Below are positions 24,424 through 34,159 of a stretch of DNA of 64,000 nucleotides, one piece after another. Every line of letters starts with the position of its first letter. Positions within the stretch are counted from its first letter, which is position 1. The notes below the pieces were generated by a model, which saw only the letters and a list, made by a program, of their open reading frames with translations, was not told the DNA's origin and made no database searches. The position numbers and the translations under genes were made by a program. The stretch lies in the NCBI GenBank assembly GCA_963843315.1, contig CAWJJU010000001.1, positions 1 to 64,000 on the forward strand. The letters run 5' to 3'. The stretch is from JAWVFM01 sp963843315. GTDB taxonomy: Bacteria > Actinomycetota > Thermoleophilia > Solirubrobacterales > 70-9.

Positions 24424-26434
24424 CTATCCGTCGGGGGCGTCTGCCCCATCCGCGCCCTGAGCGGCCGGCGCCGTGATCAGCACCCGGCACGGAGCCTTGC
24501 TGAGCACGTACTGCGTCACCTGCCCGATCTCGGGGGGCAGCACGGGGCCGCTTCCGCCCAGCGCCTCCCCTCCGCGAACCTTGCTGGGGGGCTCCCCGCC
24601 CATCACGATGAGCTCCACGTTTCGCCGCCGTGCCTCCTCGACGATGCCGGCGCCGATGGTCCGCGCTCGCACGACGGCGGTGTCGACGTCGACCGTCTCG
24701 TACTCCTCCCCCACCTCGGCGGCGCGGGCAAGCGCCCGGTTCGCCGTTTCCTGGCGGTCCTTGGGCGGCAGCGAGTCGAGGGGCACGGCGAGCGGCAGGT
24801 CCATCACGTAGATGACCTCCAGCCGCGGGCGTTCCTCCCCCGGGTCGAGCGCCGCATCGGCCAGCCGGCCCGCGGTCGACATGATGTCGTCGTCGAGCTC
24901 GGTGCCGAAGACGGGGACCAGGATGGTCTCGAACTCGGCCGGCGCGGTGTCCTTGTGGAGCGCCTCGGCGGGAACCTTCACGACCTTCGTCAATGAGGTT
25001 CGCTCCACGTAGCGGCGATAGATCACGTAGGAGATCACGCCGAAGGCCATCCAGCCCAGGCCGAGCCAGCGGGCGCCGGCCCGGAACGTCACCACGCTGA
25101 TGAACCCGGCCGCCATGAAGAAGGCGCCCGCGATCGCCGGCAGCGGCAGGGCGTGCCTGCCGACCCGGACGTCGAACGGCACGCGGAAGGGCCGTCGGCG
25201 GTCGGGGTCGGTGATCCGCAGCCTGACGATCGAGACGTGGGCGATCGTAATCGCCAGCGTGGAGCCGAACGCGTAGAGCCCCCCCAGCAGGCGCACGTCG
25301 CCCGGGAAGGACAGCCCGAAGGCGAAGACGGCGGCGATCAGGATCGCCACGTGCGGCGTGGAGTAGCGGCGGCCGAGCTTGCCGAGCCAGCTGGGCACCT
25401 GCCGGTGCGTGGCCAGCGCGTACACATGCCGTGATAGCCCCAGCATCGACGTCGAGGCGGCCCAGACCAACACCGCGGGCGCGATCACCACGACCATGCC
25501 CTCCAGCAGGCTCGACAGCCAGGCCGGATCGAAGCTCTTGACCACCCCCAGGAGCGGCTCCTCGATGTAGCGGCCCGCCAGCTCGGTGTGCGGACGCCCG
25601 CCGGGGACCGCGGTGACCGGCACCGCCATCAGCGCGATGGCCGAGATGCCCGCGTACACCAGCGGCAGCACCATCGCGCTCGCTCCCACCATTCGCCGCA
25701 GGTCGCGTGGGCCCCAGTCGATGTCGGGCGCAAGGTCGGAGGTGGCCTCGATTCCCGCGAAGGCCACCGTGGCCACCGCCAGCGCAATCGCGAGGTCCTT
25801 GATCGACGGCGTCGCGAAGAGGTGGACCTCGTTGGTCAGCAGGCTCGGATGCAGCGCCACGAACAGACCGGCGACGATCAACACCACCTGCAGGCCGATG
25901 TCCGCGATCGCAAGCGCCAGCACGGCTCCCTGGCGGCCGATGCCCATGGAGCCGACGATGTTCGCCGCCGCGGCGACCGCGATGACCAAAGCGATCGCCA
26001 CGTGCTCGCCCCACCCGTGCGTAAAGCCTCCCCAGACGGGGCTCAGGTAGTGGGCGAACGACACCGACGCGAGCGCGACGATGATCACGTACTCGATGAG
26101 GATGGCCCAGCCCGCGATGAACGAGACCAGCTCGTTGTTGAAGGCGTAGCGGGCGAGCATCGACGAGCCCGCCGCGCTCGCGGAACATCGAGCCGCCCTC
26201 GACGTAGGTCAGCGCGGCGAGGATGAAGAGGACTCCCGAGGCGAGGAAGACGACCGGCGTCAGGCCCAGCCCGCGGTCGGCCACCAGACCCACCGAGAAG
26301 TACAGGGAGAAGCCGACGGCCGCGTAGCCCACGGCGAACAGCAGCGGGATCCCGAACACCCGCCGGCTGAGGGGGCCGCGACCGCCTCCCAGGAGCGCCG
26401 GGAGCCGCTCGCGCGCTGGATCCTGCTCGCTCAA
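24424..26434 (-). CDS. APC-superfamily permease fused to a universal-stress (USP) domain, frameshifted
   Basis: The N-terminal 75 residues (RRVFGIPLLFAVGYAAVGFS, GLTPVVFLASGVLFILAALT) run in one frame until about 26175. The rest continues in another frame from MLARYAFNNELVSFIAGWAI. One indel restores a protein of about 670 residues with about 12 helices and a C-terminal USP domain (FETILVPVFGTELDDDIMST ... ELIVMGG ... PCRVLI). It aligns along its length with the intact paralogue at 26675-28564 (HAFNELVSFIAGWGQMLNYI). Amino-acid or polyamine uptake is the family role; the RCK genes directly downstream raise a cation-coupled or cation-transport option. Confidence 0.82.
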
Positions 26435-26625
26435 TCCGGCTTCCGCACCGAGAGGTAGAGGCGGCCGGCGCCGAGCAGCGTGAACAGGACGCCGATCAAA
26501 AAGCCGGACGACAGCGGGCCGCCCCCGTGCGCAAGCGTGATCACGACGATGGCGATCCCGAAGCCGAGGATGATCAGGGCGAACAGGCGGGTGACCCCGC
26601 GGTAGACCTCATCGGGTTGAGCCAC
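26431..26625 (-). CDS. Small two-helix membrane protein, 64 residues
   Basis: MAQPDEVYRGVTRLFALIIL opens the protein, followed by two hydrophobic spans (FALIILGFGIAIVVITLA and GFLIGVLFTLLGAGRLYLSV) and a basic end VRKPD. The stop overlaps the start of the downstream permease by four bases. The gene lies between the two permease-USP genes, so it may be an accessory subunit. No family recognised. Confidence 0.7.
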   Translation of the reverse strand: MAQPDEVYRGVTRLFALIILGFGIAIVVITLAHGGGPLSSGFLIGVLFTLLGAGRLYLSVRKPD

Positions 26626-26674
26626 GCTGAGATTCTATGAGCGGGCCGGGCGTACCGCCCTGGCGCGTCGCCGC

Positions 26675-28564
26675 TCAGGCAACGGTCACCGGCTCGTTTG
26701 GTATCTGCCGTGGGTCTGCCACGACCAGCACGCGGACGGGGCGTTTCGAGATCACCGTCTGCAGGGTCCGGCTCCACTGGGGCTTGCCGTCGCGGTAGCT
26801 CAGCGGCATGACGATCGCGGTGGACTTGATCGTCTTGGCGATCTCGATGATGCGCTTCGCGCCCTCTCCGGGCCTGATCCGCTCCACCCGCCCGGTCACG
26901 CGCCCGCCGACGATGAGCTTCGCCTGCTCGATCTTGGACTGTGCCTCGCTCTCCTGTCGCGGCAGCGGCGCGTCGATCGGAAGGTTCGTCGGCACGCTGA
27001 CGAGCGCCACCACGTGGATGGCCCCGCGCCGGCGAGCGGCAAGCGACGCGGCCGTGGTGACTGCCTCGCTCGAGAAGCGCTCGGACTCGAACCCGATCAT
27101 CACGCTCCGGTACTCGACCTCCTCCACCCCGAGCGGCTCGAGGGTCGCCACCTTCACCGTCTCCGTCAGTGGCAGGCCCTGGCTTCGCCGGTAATACCAG
27201 TACGCCGCGACGCCGGCCGCCATCCAAGCCGCGCCGGCGATCAGCGTCTTGAGATCGAGGACCATGACGGTCACCCAGGCGCCAAACGTGCCGAGACCGC
27301 CGAAGACCGCGGTCGCCGGCACCAATACTCCCCGCACGCGGAAGTTCCCGGCGGGCTTCCATGGTCGCTCGCGATCGGGGAAGCGCACACGTAACCGCAG
27401 CACCGACACGTGGGCGATCGTGAACGAGAGCATGGCGCCGAACGAGTAGAGCGTCGCCAGGAACGCGAGCTGCCCGGGAAGGATCGTGATCGCCGCGACG
27501 ATCGAGAAGACGATGATCGCGACGTAGGGCGTCTTGAACTTGGGATGGATCTGACGCAGGCGCTCGGGGAGCTGGCGGTGATGGCCCATCGAATACGTGA
27601 GGCGCGAGAGCCCGATGAGGGCGGCGTTGGTGGCGATCAGCAGGATCACCGCGGCCAGAGCGCCGACGTAGTAGCGCAGGACGTTCGTGACCCCTTCGGA
27701 GAGACCCAGGTTCTGGACGATCCCGAGCACCGGGTCGTCGGCGTACCGGGAGCCCAGCGCCGTGTGGAAGTGGCCGGCGGCGTCCTGCGTCACGGGCATC
27801 GCAGAGAGGGCGACGATCGGCAGCAGCGCGTAGAGGCCGATCACCGCGGCGACCACGAGCTGCGTCGAGCGCACGACAGTTCGCTCGGCCTCACGCGCCT
27901 CCTCGGCCATGTTCGAGATCGTCTCGATCCCGGTGTAGGCGACCATGCCGACCGCGATTCCCAGGGCGAAGTTGCCCCACGATGGAGCGACCCCAAGATG
28001 GATGTTGTCGATGAGGATCTGCGGGTTGAGGACGAGGACGATCCCGATTGCGACCAGGATCAGCTGGGTCAGGAGGTCGCCGATGGCGAGGACCAGGTTC
28101 AGCTTCGCCGACTCCTGGGTGCCCTTCACGTTCAGCGCGCCCAGCAAGAAGATCACCGCGATCGAGCCGGCGATGTCCCACGGCGCCTCGCCCAGCGGCG
28201 CCCAGAACACCGCGAGGTAATGCAGGATCGAGAACGCCGAGATCGACGCGGTGATGATGTAGTTGAGCATCTGCCCCCAGCCGGCGATGAAGCTCACGAG
28301 CTCGTTGAAGGCGTGGCGCGCGAAGCTCGACGAGCCGCCTGCCTCGGGGAACATCACGGTCCCCTCGATGTATGTCGCCGCCGTGGCGGCGAAGATCAGC
28401 CCGGAGATCATGAACGTGAGCGGGGTGAGCCCCAGCGCGTAGCCCGCAACAACGCCCAGGGCGTAGTAGATGGAGGAGCCGACGTTGCCGTAGGCGGCCG
28501 CGAACAGCGCGCCGACGCCGTGCACGCGGCGAAGCGACGACTCGCGCGGGATCCGCTCGGCCAT
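26675..28564 (-). CDS. APC-superfamily permease fused to a USP domain
   Basis: A protein of 629 residues, intact. The membrane part has about 12 helices and starts GVGALFAAAYGNVGSSIYYA, the glycine-rich first helix that holds the substrate in APC transporters. TYIEGTVMFPEAGGSSSFAR and LSRLTYSMGHHRQLPERL are further APC landmarks. From about residue 480 a universal-stress-protein domain follows (VEYRSVMIGFESERFSSEAV ... KRPVRVLVVADP). USP tails bind ATP or cyclic nucleotides in some proteins and probably regulate transport here. It begins two bases after the hydroxyacid oxidase gene. Confidence 0.88.
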   Translation of the reverse strand: MAERIPRESSLRRVHGVGALFAAAYGNVGSSIYYALGVVAGYALGLTPLTFMISGLIFAATAATYIEGTVMFPEAGGSSSFARHAFNELVSFIAGWGQMLNYIITASISAFSILHYLAVFWAPLGEAPWDIAGSIAVIFLLGALNVKGTQESAKLNLVLAIGDLLTQLILVAIGIVLVLNPQILIDNIHLGVAPSWGNFALGIAVGMVAYTGIETISNMAEEAREAERTVVRSTQLVVAAVIGLYALLPIVALSAMPVTQDAAGHFHTALGSRYADDPVLGIVQNLGLSEGVTNVLRYYVGALAAVILLIATNAALIGLSRLTYSMGHHRQLPERLRQIHPKFKTPYVAIIVFSIVAAITILPGQLAFLATLYSFGAMLSFTIAHVSVLRLRVRFPDRERPWKPAGNFRVRGVLVPATAVFGGLGTFGAWVTVMVLDLKTLIAGAAWMAAGVAAYWYYRRSQGLPLTETVKVATLEPLGVEEVEYRSVMIGFESERFSSEAVTTAASLAARRRGAIHVVALVSVPTNLPIDAPLPRQESEAQSKIEQAKLIVGGRVTGRVERIRPGEGAKRIIEIAKTIKSTAIVMPLSYRDGKPQWSRTLQTVISKRPVRVLVVADPRQIPNEPVTVA

Positions 28565-28566
28565 GC

Positions 28567-29655
28567 CTAGAAATCTACGGGCGGGCCCGGCCTGACGAGG
28601 TCGGGCGTCAGCTCAGCGGGAGTCGCCGCGCCGCAGAGCACCAGCGCCAGCTCGACCTCGTCGCGAAGCAACTCGAGCACCCGGCGGGCGCCCGCCTCGC
28701 CCCCGGCGGCGAGCCCCCACAGCGCGGGGCGCCCCACGAGCACAGCGTCGGCCCCGAGCGCCAGCGCCGTCACCACGTCCGTGCCCCTCCGAATACCGCC
28801 GTCGATGAGCACCGCGCCGGCGCCCGCGACCGCATCGACCACGCCCTCAAGGGCGTCCAGGGTCGCCGGGGCGCCGTCGAGCTGGCGCCCGCCGTGGTTG
28901 GAGACCACCACGCCCGCCGCGCCGTTGTCGATCGCCAGCCGCGCGTCGTCGGAGCGCACGAGGCCCTTGACGAGCACCGGGATGGAGCACTCGGACGCCA
29001 GCTCGGCCAGGTCATCCCAGTCAAGCGCCGGGTCGACCAGCCCGAAGATCTCCGCGGGGGTCAGCGCCGCGTCGGCCCCCACCGCCGCGGCGACCGCCGG
29101 CGCCGTGGCGTCCACGCGAAAGCCGGTCCGGAAGTCGCGCTCGCGCCTGCCGGCCCGCGGAGCGTCGACCGTGAGCGCGATCGCCTCGAAGCCGCTCTCC
29201 ACCGCCTCGTCGAGCAGCGCGCGCGTCACGCCCCGGTCGCGGAAGCAGTAGAGCTGGAACCACCGCGGCGATCCGGGTGCGGCCGCCGCGACCTCACGCG
29301 GGGCCGTCGTCGCGATCGTCGAGAGGGTCATGATCGTCCCGGCGGCCGCCGCCGCCCTGGCCATGCCCTCCTCGCCGGCGGGGTGCGCGACCTTCTGAAA
29401 CGCCACCGGGGCGACGATCACCGGCATCGAGATCTCGCGCCCGAGGACCGTCGTCGCCGTCGAGACCTCGGAGACGTCGACGAGGACCCGCGGCCACAGG
29501 CGCCTGCGCCCCCAGGCGGCGACGTTGTCGCGAAGCGTGCGCTCATCGCCCGCGCCGCCCGCGTAGTAGCCGAGCGCGCCCGCGTCGAGGTGCTCGCTCG
29601 CGACGCGCTCGAAGTCGGCGACGTTCACGAGCCGCTCGAGGTCGACGTCGGACAC
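28567..29655 (-). CDS. FMN-dependent alpha-hydroxyacid oxidase/dehydrogenase (LldD/HAO family)
   Basis: A protein of 362 residues with a TIM-barrel flavoprotein layout: YYAGGAGDERTLRDN, then PVIVAPVAFQKVAHPAGE, WFQLYCFRDRGVT, LVKGLVRSDDARLAIDNG, and VVVSNHGGRQLDGAPATLDA with the catalytic His-Gly-Gly-Arg. GGIRRGTDVVTALALGADAV binds the FMN phosphate. The family oxidises L-lactate, glycolate or related 2-hydroxyacids to 2-oxoacids; the exact substrate is not evident. It is the first gene of the operon, so its product may be linked to the permeases' substrates. Confidence 0.88.
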   Translation of the reverse strand: MSDVDLERLVNVADFERVASEHLDAGALGYYAGGAGDERTLRDNVAAWGRRRLWPRVLVDVSEVSTATTVLGREISMPVIVAPVAFQKVAHPAGEEGMARAAAAAGTIMTLSTIATTAPREVAAAAPGSPRWFQLYCFRDRGVTRALLDEAVESGFEAIALTVDAPRAGRRERDFRTGFRVDATAPAVAAAVGADAALTPAEIFGLVDPALDWDDLAELASECSIPVLVKGLVRSDDARLAIDNGAAGVVVSNHGGRQLDGAPATLDALEGVVDAVAGAGAVLIDGGIRRGTDVVTALALGADAVLVGRPALWGLAAGGEAGARRVLELLRDEVELALVLCGAATPAELTPDLVRPGPPVDF

Positions 29656-29703
29656 GCCGGAAGCCTACGTGCCGGACGGCCCATGGCGTCGTAGGCTGCA
29701 CGC

Positions 29704-30417
29704 ATCGCCACCTTCGCCCTCGTTCACGGCAGCTGGCACTGCGCCGATCACTGGGATCACCTCGTCCGGGAGCTCGAAGCGCTCGGCGACCGCGCTATCG
29801 CCATGGACCTGCCGATCGCCGACCCGGAGGCCACCTTCGAAACCTATGCGGACGTGGTCGCCACGGCAGTGGACGACACGGATGAGCCGGTCGTGGTCGG
29901 CCACTCGCTCGCCGGGCAGACGATCCCGCTCGTCGCCGAGCGGCGCCCGGTGGCCGGCCTGGTCTACCTCTGCGCGCTGGTACCCATTCCAAGCCTGTCG
30001 TTTCGCGAGCAGCTCCAGGCCGAGCCGGACACGCTCCTTCCGGAATACGAGGCCGGGTTGAGCGAGCGGGACGCCCTCGGCCGGCGCCACTGGATCGACG
30101 AGCGGATTGCTCGCGAGACACTGTTCGCCGACTGCGACGTCGAGGCTGTCCGGGAGGCCTTCAGGCAGTTGCGACCCCAGTCCTCGACCCCCCATGGGGT
30201 CGTGTGTCCGCTCGAGCGCCACCCTCGGGTCGACACCGTGTACGTCGTCTGCACGGAGGACCGCATCGTGAACCCGGTTCGTGGCCGCGAGGTCGCGCAG
30301 GGACGGCTCGGGGCCGAGGTCGTCGAGCTCCCGGGAAGCCACTCCCCGTTTCTCTCACGACCGGCGCACCTGGCCCAACTCCTTCACGATCGCTGGGCCG
30401 GCGACCCCCGGACCTAA
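29704..30417 (+). CDS. Alpha/beta hydrolase
   Basis: ATFALVHGSWHCADHWDHLV holds the oxyanion HG, VVVGHSLAGQT is the nucleophile elbow (Ser), CTEDRIVNP carries the acid, and LPGSHSPFLSRP the catalytic His. The layout is that of esterase/salicylate-binding-protein-like hydrolases. No ATG, GTG or TTG precedes the first strand in frame: an ATG at 29683 is followed by TAG three codons later. The likely start is the ATC at 29704, where a single change would give ATG, 10 bases after a TAGGCT element. A later ATG at 29803 would remove the oxyanion strand. Confidence 0.75.
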   Translation: MATFALVHGSWHCADHWDHLVRELEALGDRAIAMDLPIADPEATFETYADVVATAVDDTDEPVVVGHSLAGQTIPLVAERRPVAGLVYLCALVPIPSLSFREQLQAEPDTLLPEYEAGLSERDALGRRHWIDERIARETLFADCDVEAVREAFRQLRPQSSTPHGVVCPLERHPRVDTVYVVCTEDRIVNPVRGREVAQGRLGAEVVELPGSHSPFLSRPAHLAQLLHDRWAGDPRT

Positions 30418-30462
30418 CCGACGCCGCGGAAGCACGCGCCCCGCAGGACGCGGGCGCAGTGC

Positions 30463-31359
30463 TCAGCCCGAGGGGGCGCTCAGGTCGATGCTGCCCCGGA
30501 TGTGGGGCTTCAGTTCCTGGGTGATGCTGTCCACGTCCTGCTTGTACTGGCTCGGGCAGCTGACCAGCCGCCCCTTCGGCAGCACCCCGAGCTGGGCAAC
30601 GGTCTGGAAGTTCGTCTTGTTCGTGCCTGCGACGTCGCAGAGAATGTCGTCGGCGCGCTGGAGGTCGAGCGAGTGGACGTCCGCGTAGTCGGCCAGCGCG
30701 GGCGGGTCCTGGCGGCCCGAGAAGTCGTAGAAGAACCGCGCCGCGTCGGTGGCGTACTGCGCCCCCGCGTTCGCCTTCAGCACCAGGATCGTCGCGATCT
30801 TGTCCGCCGCGTCCTCGTTCGACCCCAGCACCGGAAGGTGGAAGTTCGCCACCAGCGCGTGCCCGAACTCGTGGGCAAGCAGGAAGCTCTGCACCGCGCC
30901 GAACGCGGACCCGAGGTCGAAGTTCGACTGGTTCGGGTTGTCGTTCTTGAGGACCCCGAAGACGAGCGCCGCGAATCCGTACGGAAGCGTGATCGAGTTG
31001 TCGCGCGGGTCGTAGAACGGCCCCGGATCGACCCCGTTCACGCCCTTGACGAGCAGCGGGTGCGGCAGCTGGAACGTCGAGGCCAGCGTGCTCGCCAGGT
31101 ACTTGGTCTTCGCAGCCAGCAGCAGCTGGTAGCCGGTTGCGTCGGACTTGGTCTTCGGCTTCTCATAGGTGACGCGGACCTGCGAGGAGGGTGACGGCTG
31201 GTTGCCGCTCGCGCCCGTGGCGCCGCTGGCCCCCGTCGCCCCGGCCGAAGCGGTGGTGTCGGTGGTGCTGGAGGAGCTCGACCCGCACCCGGCAGCGACC
31301 AGCGCCAGGGCAACGACGAGTGTCGCGCCGAGAATTCCCTTTCTCAAGAACGAGGCCAA
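30463..31359 (-). CDS. DUF4344-type putative metallopeptidase, lipoprotein
   Basis: A protein of 298 residues. Lipobox ALVAAGC near residue 25 is followed by a low-complexity GATGASGATGASGN linker. The globular part contains LLAHEFGHALVANFHLPVLG followed by NEDAADKIATILVL, an HExxH-like zinc motif (HEFGH) with a downstream E-D-A-A-D helix, as in DUF4344 proteins. ITLPYGFAALVF precedes it. Proteolysis is predicted from the motif only. It is convergent with the alpha/beta hydrolase, 45 bases away. Confidence 0.8.
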   Translation of the reverse strand: MASFLRKGILGATLVVALALVAAGCGSSSSSTTDTTASAGATGASGATGASGNQPSPSSQVRVTYEKPKTKSDATGYQLLLAAKTKYLASTLASTFQLPHPLLVKGVNGVDPGPFYDPRDNSITLPYGFAALVFGVLKNDNPNQSNFDLGSAFGAVQSFLLAHEFGHALVANFHLPVLGSNEDAADKIATILVLKANAGAQYATDAARFFYDFSGRQDPPALADYADVHSLDLQRADDILCDVAGTNKTNFQTVAQLGVLPKGRLVSCPSQYKQDVDSITQELKPHIRGSIDLSAPSG

Positions 31360-31550
31360 GACCCGCGGCAGCCTACTCGACGGTTCGGATTCCGGCAGTG
31401 ACCGGAAACGCCGCGGGGGCCTGGTCGTTGGGTGAGGGTCCCGAAGGACATTCGCAGCATGGACGCGAGAACCCGCGAAGCATGGACTGCGGAGAGTCCT
31501 TCGGGGCCCTGCCCGACGGCCAGGCCCGCCACCGAAGCTGTCAAGCCTGT

Positions 31551-33638
31551 CTAGAAGTGGACGATTGGGATGATCAGGATCGCGACGATGTTCGCCACCT
31601 TGATCATCGGGTTGATCGCCGGCCCGGCGGTGTCCTTGTAGGGATCGCCCACCGTGTCGCCGGTCACCGACGCGGCGTGGGCCTCCGAGCCCTTGCCGCC
31701 GAAGGCGCCGTCCTCGATCAGCTTCTTGGCGTTGTCCCAGGCGCCGCCGCCCGCGGTCATCGAGAGCGCCATGAACAGGCCCACCACGATCACGCCGATC
31801 AGCAGGCCGCCGAGCGCGTCGACCGAGATCAGCCCGACGATCACGGGGACGACGATCGGGATCAGCGAAGGCAGGATCATCTCGCGCTGCGCCGCGCCGG
31901 TGACGATGCTCACCGTGTCGGCGTAGTCGGGCTTCTCGGTGCCCTCCATGATCCCCGGGTGCTCCTTGAACTGCTTGCGCACCTGCTCGACGACCTCGCC
32001 GCCGGCCCGGCCGACCGCCTCGATGGCGAACGCCACGAACAGGTAGACCATCATGCCGCCGATCAGCAGCCCGATCAGCACGGCGGGAGTGGAGAGGTTG
32101 AACAGGCCGGCGAGATCGAAGTTCTTGGGAGCCTCATCCGCAAGCTCGATCTTGAAGGCGCTGAACAGCACCAGCGCGGCGAGGGCGGCGGAGCCGATCG
32201 CGTAGCCCTTGGTGACGGCCTTCGTCGTGTTGCCGACCGCGTCGAGCGGGTCGGTGACGTTGCGGACTTCCTCGGGCAGCTCCGCCATCTCGGCGATGCC
32301 GCCGGCGTTGTCGGTGATGGGGCCGAAGGCGTCGAGGGCGACGATCAGGCCGCACAGCGACAGCTGCGACATGACCGCGATGCCGATCCCGTAGATGCCG
32401 CCGAGCTGGTTGGCGCCGAGGATGGCGAGGGCGATCACGATCGCCGGGGCCACGGCCGACTGGAAGCCCTGCGCGAGCCCCTGGATGATGTTTGTCGCGT
32501 GACCGGTGATCGAGGCCTGGCTGATCGTCTTCACCGGCCGGAACCGGGTCGACGTGTAGTAGTCGGTGATCACGAAGAGGAAGGCCGTGACGGCAATGCC
32601 GATCAGGCCGCACAGCCAGAGGTCGGTGACCGAGACGGAGCTGCCCGCCAGGGCGTCCTTCATCAGCCAGTTCGTGATCGGGTAGAAGGCCGCCGCCGAG
32701 AGCAGGCCGGAGACGATCAGGCCCTTGTAGAGGGCGCCCTCCACGTTGTCGGTCTTGGTCCTCACCGACAGCGCGCCGACGATCGAGGCGATGATCGCCA
32801 CGCCGCCGATGACCAGCGGGAAGATCGCGACCTCGCGGGCGAAGTCGGTGAACGTGAGGACTCCGAGGAGCATCACGGCAACCGAGGTCACCGCGTAGGT
32901 CTCGAAGAGGTCGGCCGCCATGCCGGCGCAGTCGCCGACGTTGTCGCCCACGTTGTCGGCGATGACCGCCGGGTTTCGCGGGTCGTCCTCGGGGATGCCG
33001 GCCTCGACCTTGCCGACCAGGTCGGCGCCGACGTCGGCGGCCTTGGTGAAGATCCCGCCGCCCAGTCGCGCGAAGACCGAGATGAGCGACCCGCCGAAGC
33101 CGAGCCCGATCAGGGCATCGACCGCAGCCTTGTCACTCTGGTTGGTCAGCACCAGGATCCCGTAGTAGCCGGCGACGCCCAGCAGGGCGAGCCCGACGAC
33201 CAGCAGGCCCGTCACCGAGCCGCCCTTGAAGGCGACGTCGAGCGCGGGCGACACGCCGCCGCGGGCCGCCTCGGCGACGCGAGCGTTGGCGCGGACCGAG
33301 AGGTTCATGCCGATGAAGCCGGCCGCGCCGGACAGGACGGCGCCGACCACGAAGCCGATCGCGGTGTCGACGTCGCGGATGATCGCGACGAGCACCACGA
33401 GGACGATCGCGACGCCGGCGATGATCGTGTACTGCCGGGTCAGGTAGGCCTTGGCGCCCTCCTGCACCGCTCCGGAGATCTCCTGCATGCGCTCGTTTCC
33501 GGGCGAGAGGGCGAGCAGGCGGCGGGTGATTACCAGGCCGTAGATCACGGCGATCGCGGCGCATGCAAGTGCGACGACAACGCCGTAGTCGGTCAGGAAC
33601 TTCGTCAAGTCAGGGTCCTCCGTAGAGCTTCGATACAT
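31551..33638 (-). CDS. hppA: Membrane-bound proton-pumping pyrophosphatase, K+-independent type
   Basis: A protein of 695 residues with about 16 helices. The pyrophosphate-binding acidic motifs are complete: ADVGADLVGKVEAGIPEDDP, NPAVIADNVGDNVGDCAGMA, DAFGPITDNAGGIAEMA and GDTVGDPYKDTAGPAINPM. In VGNTTKAVTKGYAIGSAALA, Lys and Thr occupy the positions that distinguish K+-independent (TTKA..T) from K+-dependent (TTAA..G) enzymes. So it should hydrolyse PPi and pump H+ without K+. The 190 bases on its 3' side hold no gene. Confidence 0.95.
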   Translation of the reverse strand: MYRSSTEDPDLTKFLTDYGVVVALACAAIAVIYGLVITRRLLALSPGNERMQEISGAVQEGAKAYLTRQYTIIAGVAIVLVVLVAIIRDVDTAIGFVVGAVLSGAAGFIGMNLSVRANARVAEAARGGVSPALDVAFKGGSVTGLLVVGLALLGVAGYYGILVLTNQSDKAAVDALIGLGFGGSLISVFARLGGGIFTKAADVGADLVGKVEAGIPEDDPRNPAVIADNVGDNVGDCAGMAADLFETYAVTSVAVMLLGVLTFTDFAREVAIFPLVIGGVAIIASIVGALSVRTKTDNVEGALYKGLIVSGLLSAAAFYPITNWLMKDALAGSSVSVTDLWLCGLIGIAVTAFLFVITDYYTSTRFRPVKTISQASITGHATNIIQGLAQGFQSAVAPAIVIALAILGANQLGGIYGIGIAVMSQLSLCGLIVALDAFGPITDNAGGIAEMAELPEEVRNVTDPLDAVGNTTKAVTKGYAIGSAALAALVLFSAFKIELADEAPKNFDLAGLFNLSTPAVLIGLLIGGMMVYLFVAFAIEAVGRAGGEVVEQVRKQFKEHPGIMEGTEKPDYADTVSIVTGAAQREMILPSLIPIVVPVIVGLISVDALGGLLIGVIVVGLFMALSMTAGGGAWDNAKKLIEDGAFGGKGSEAHAASVTGDTVGDPYKDTAGPAINPMIKVANIVAILIIPIVHF

Positions 33639-33715
33639 ACGAGCGGCCGGAGCGGGTCCGGCCGCGAAAGCGCGCGGAGTCTAGCGGTGGAAGCGGCGGG
33701 CGGGTCTCATCCGCC

Positions 33716-34147
33716 CTATCGGCCGGGGGTCCACAGGCGCGGCGGAGGCTCGGGCCCGCCTCCTGCCGGCGGCTCCGGCGCGGGCGGCGGCGGCTGCTCG
33801 CCCTCGCCGCCCTCCTGCGGCTGGGAGGGGCCCCCGCCGCCCTCGCCCGACGCCTCGCGGGCGTAGAGCATCTGCAATTCGGAGAGCGCGTCGCGAACCG
33901 CCTTCTGCGGCTCGGGCTCCAGCAGGTCGAGCACCGCCCGGACGGCGTCGATGCCGAGCTTGGCCTGGTCGAGGTCGCGCTCGTCGGGCTTTGCGATCCG
34001 CCTGGCGGTGAGGTTCAGGATCCCGACGACGCTCTCGAGCAGCAGGTCATGGACCTTGACCTTGGCGAGCTGCTCCTCGACCGCTCGCCGGGCCTCGTCC
34101 TCGGTCATCTGCTGAGCAGGCTCTCCTGCCGGCGGTGTGCCCTCCAT
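33716..34147 (-). CDS. DUF1844-like small protein with Pro-rich tail
   Basis: A protein of 143 residues. Helical core: VHDLLLESVVGILNLTARRI, then DLDQAKLGIDAVRAVLDLLE, then VRDALSELQMLYAREA, as in DUF1844. The last 45 residues are Gly/Pro/Glu-rich and likely disordered. Function is unknown. It lies between the GCS2-type ligase and hppA on the same strand but is separated from the former by hairpins. Confidence 0.6.
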   Translation of the reverse strand: MEGTPPAGEPAQQMTEDEARRAVEEQLAKVKVHDLLLESVVGILNLTARRIAKPDERDLDQAKLGIDAVRAVLDLLEPEPQKAVRDALSELQMLYAREASGEGGGGPSQPQEGGEGEQPPPPAPEPPAGGGPEPPPRLWTPGR

Positions 34148-34159
34148 CAGACCACCTGC

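Noticed and set aside
22071..24476. Plus-strand ORF of 801 codons
   Set aside because: Antisense to the FAD reductase and the two RCK genes, which have clear motifs.
31191..33866. Plus-strand ORF of 891 codons
   Set aside because: Antisense to hppA; Asp/Arg/His-rich with no recognisable fold.
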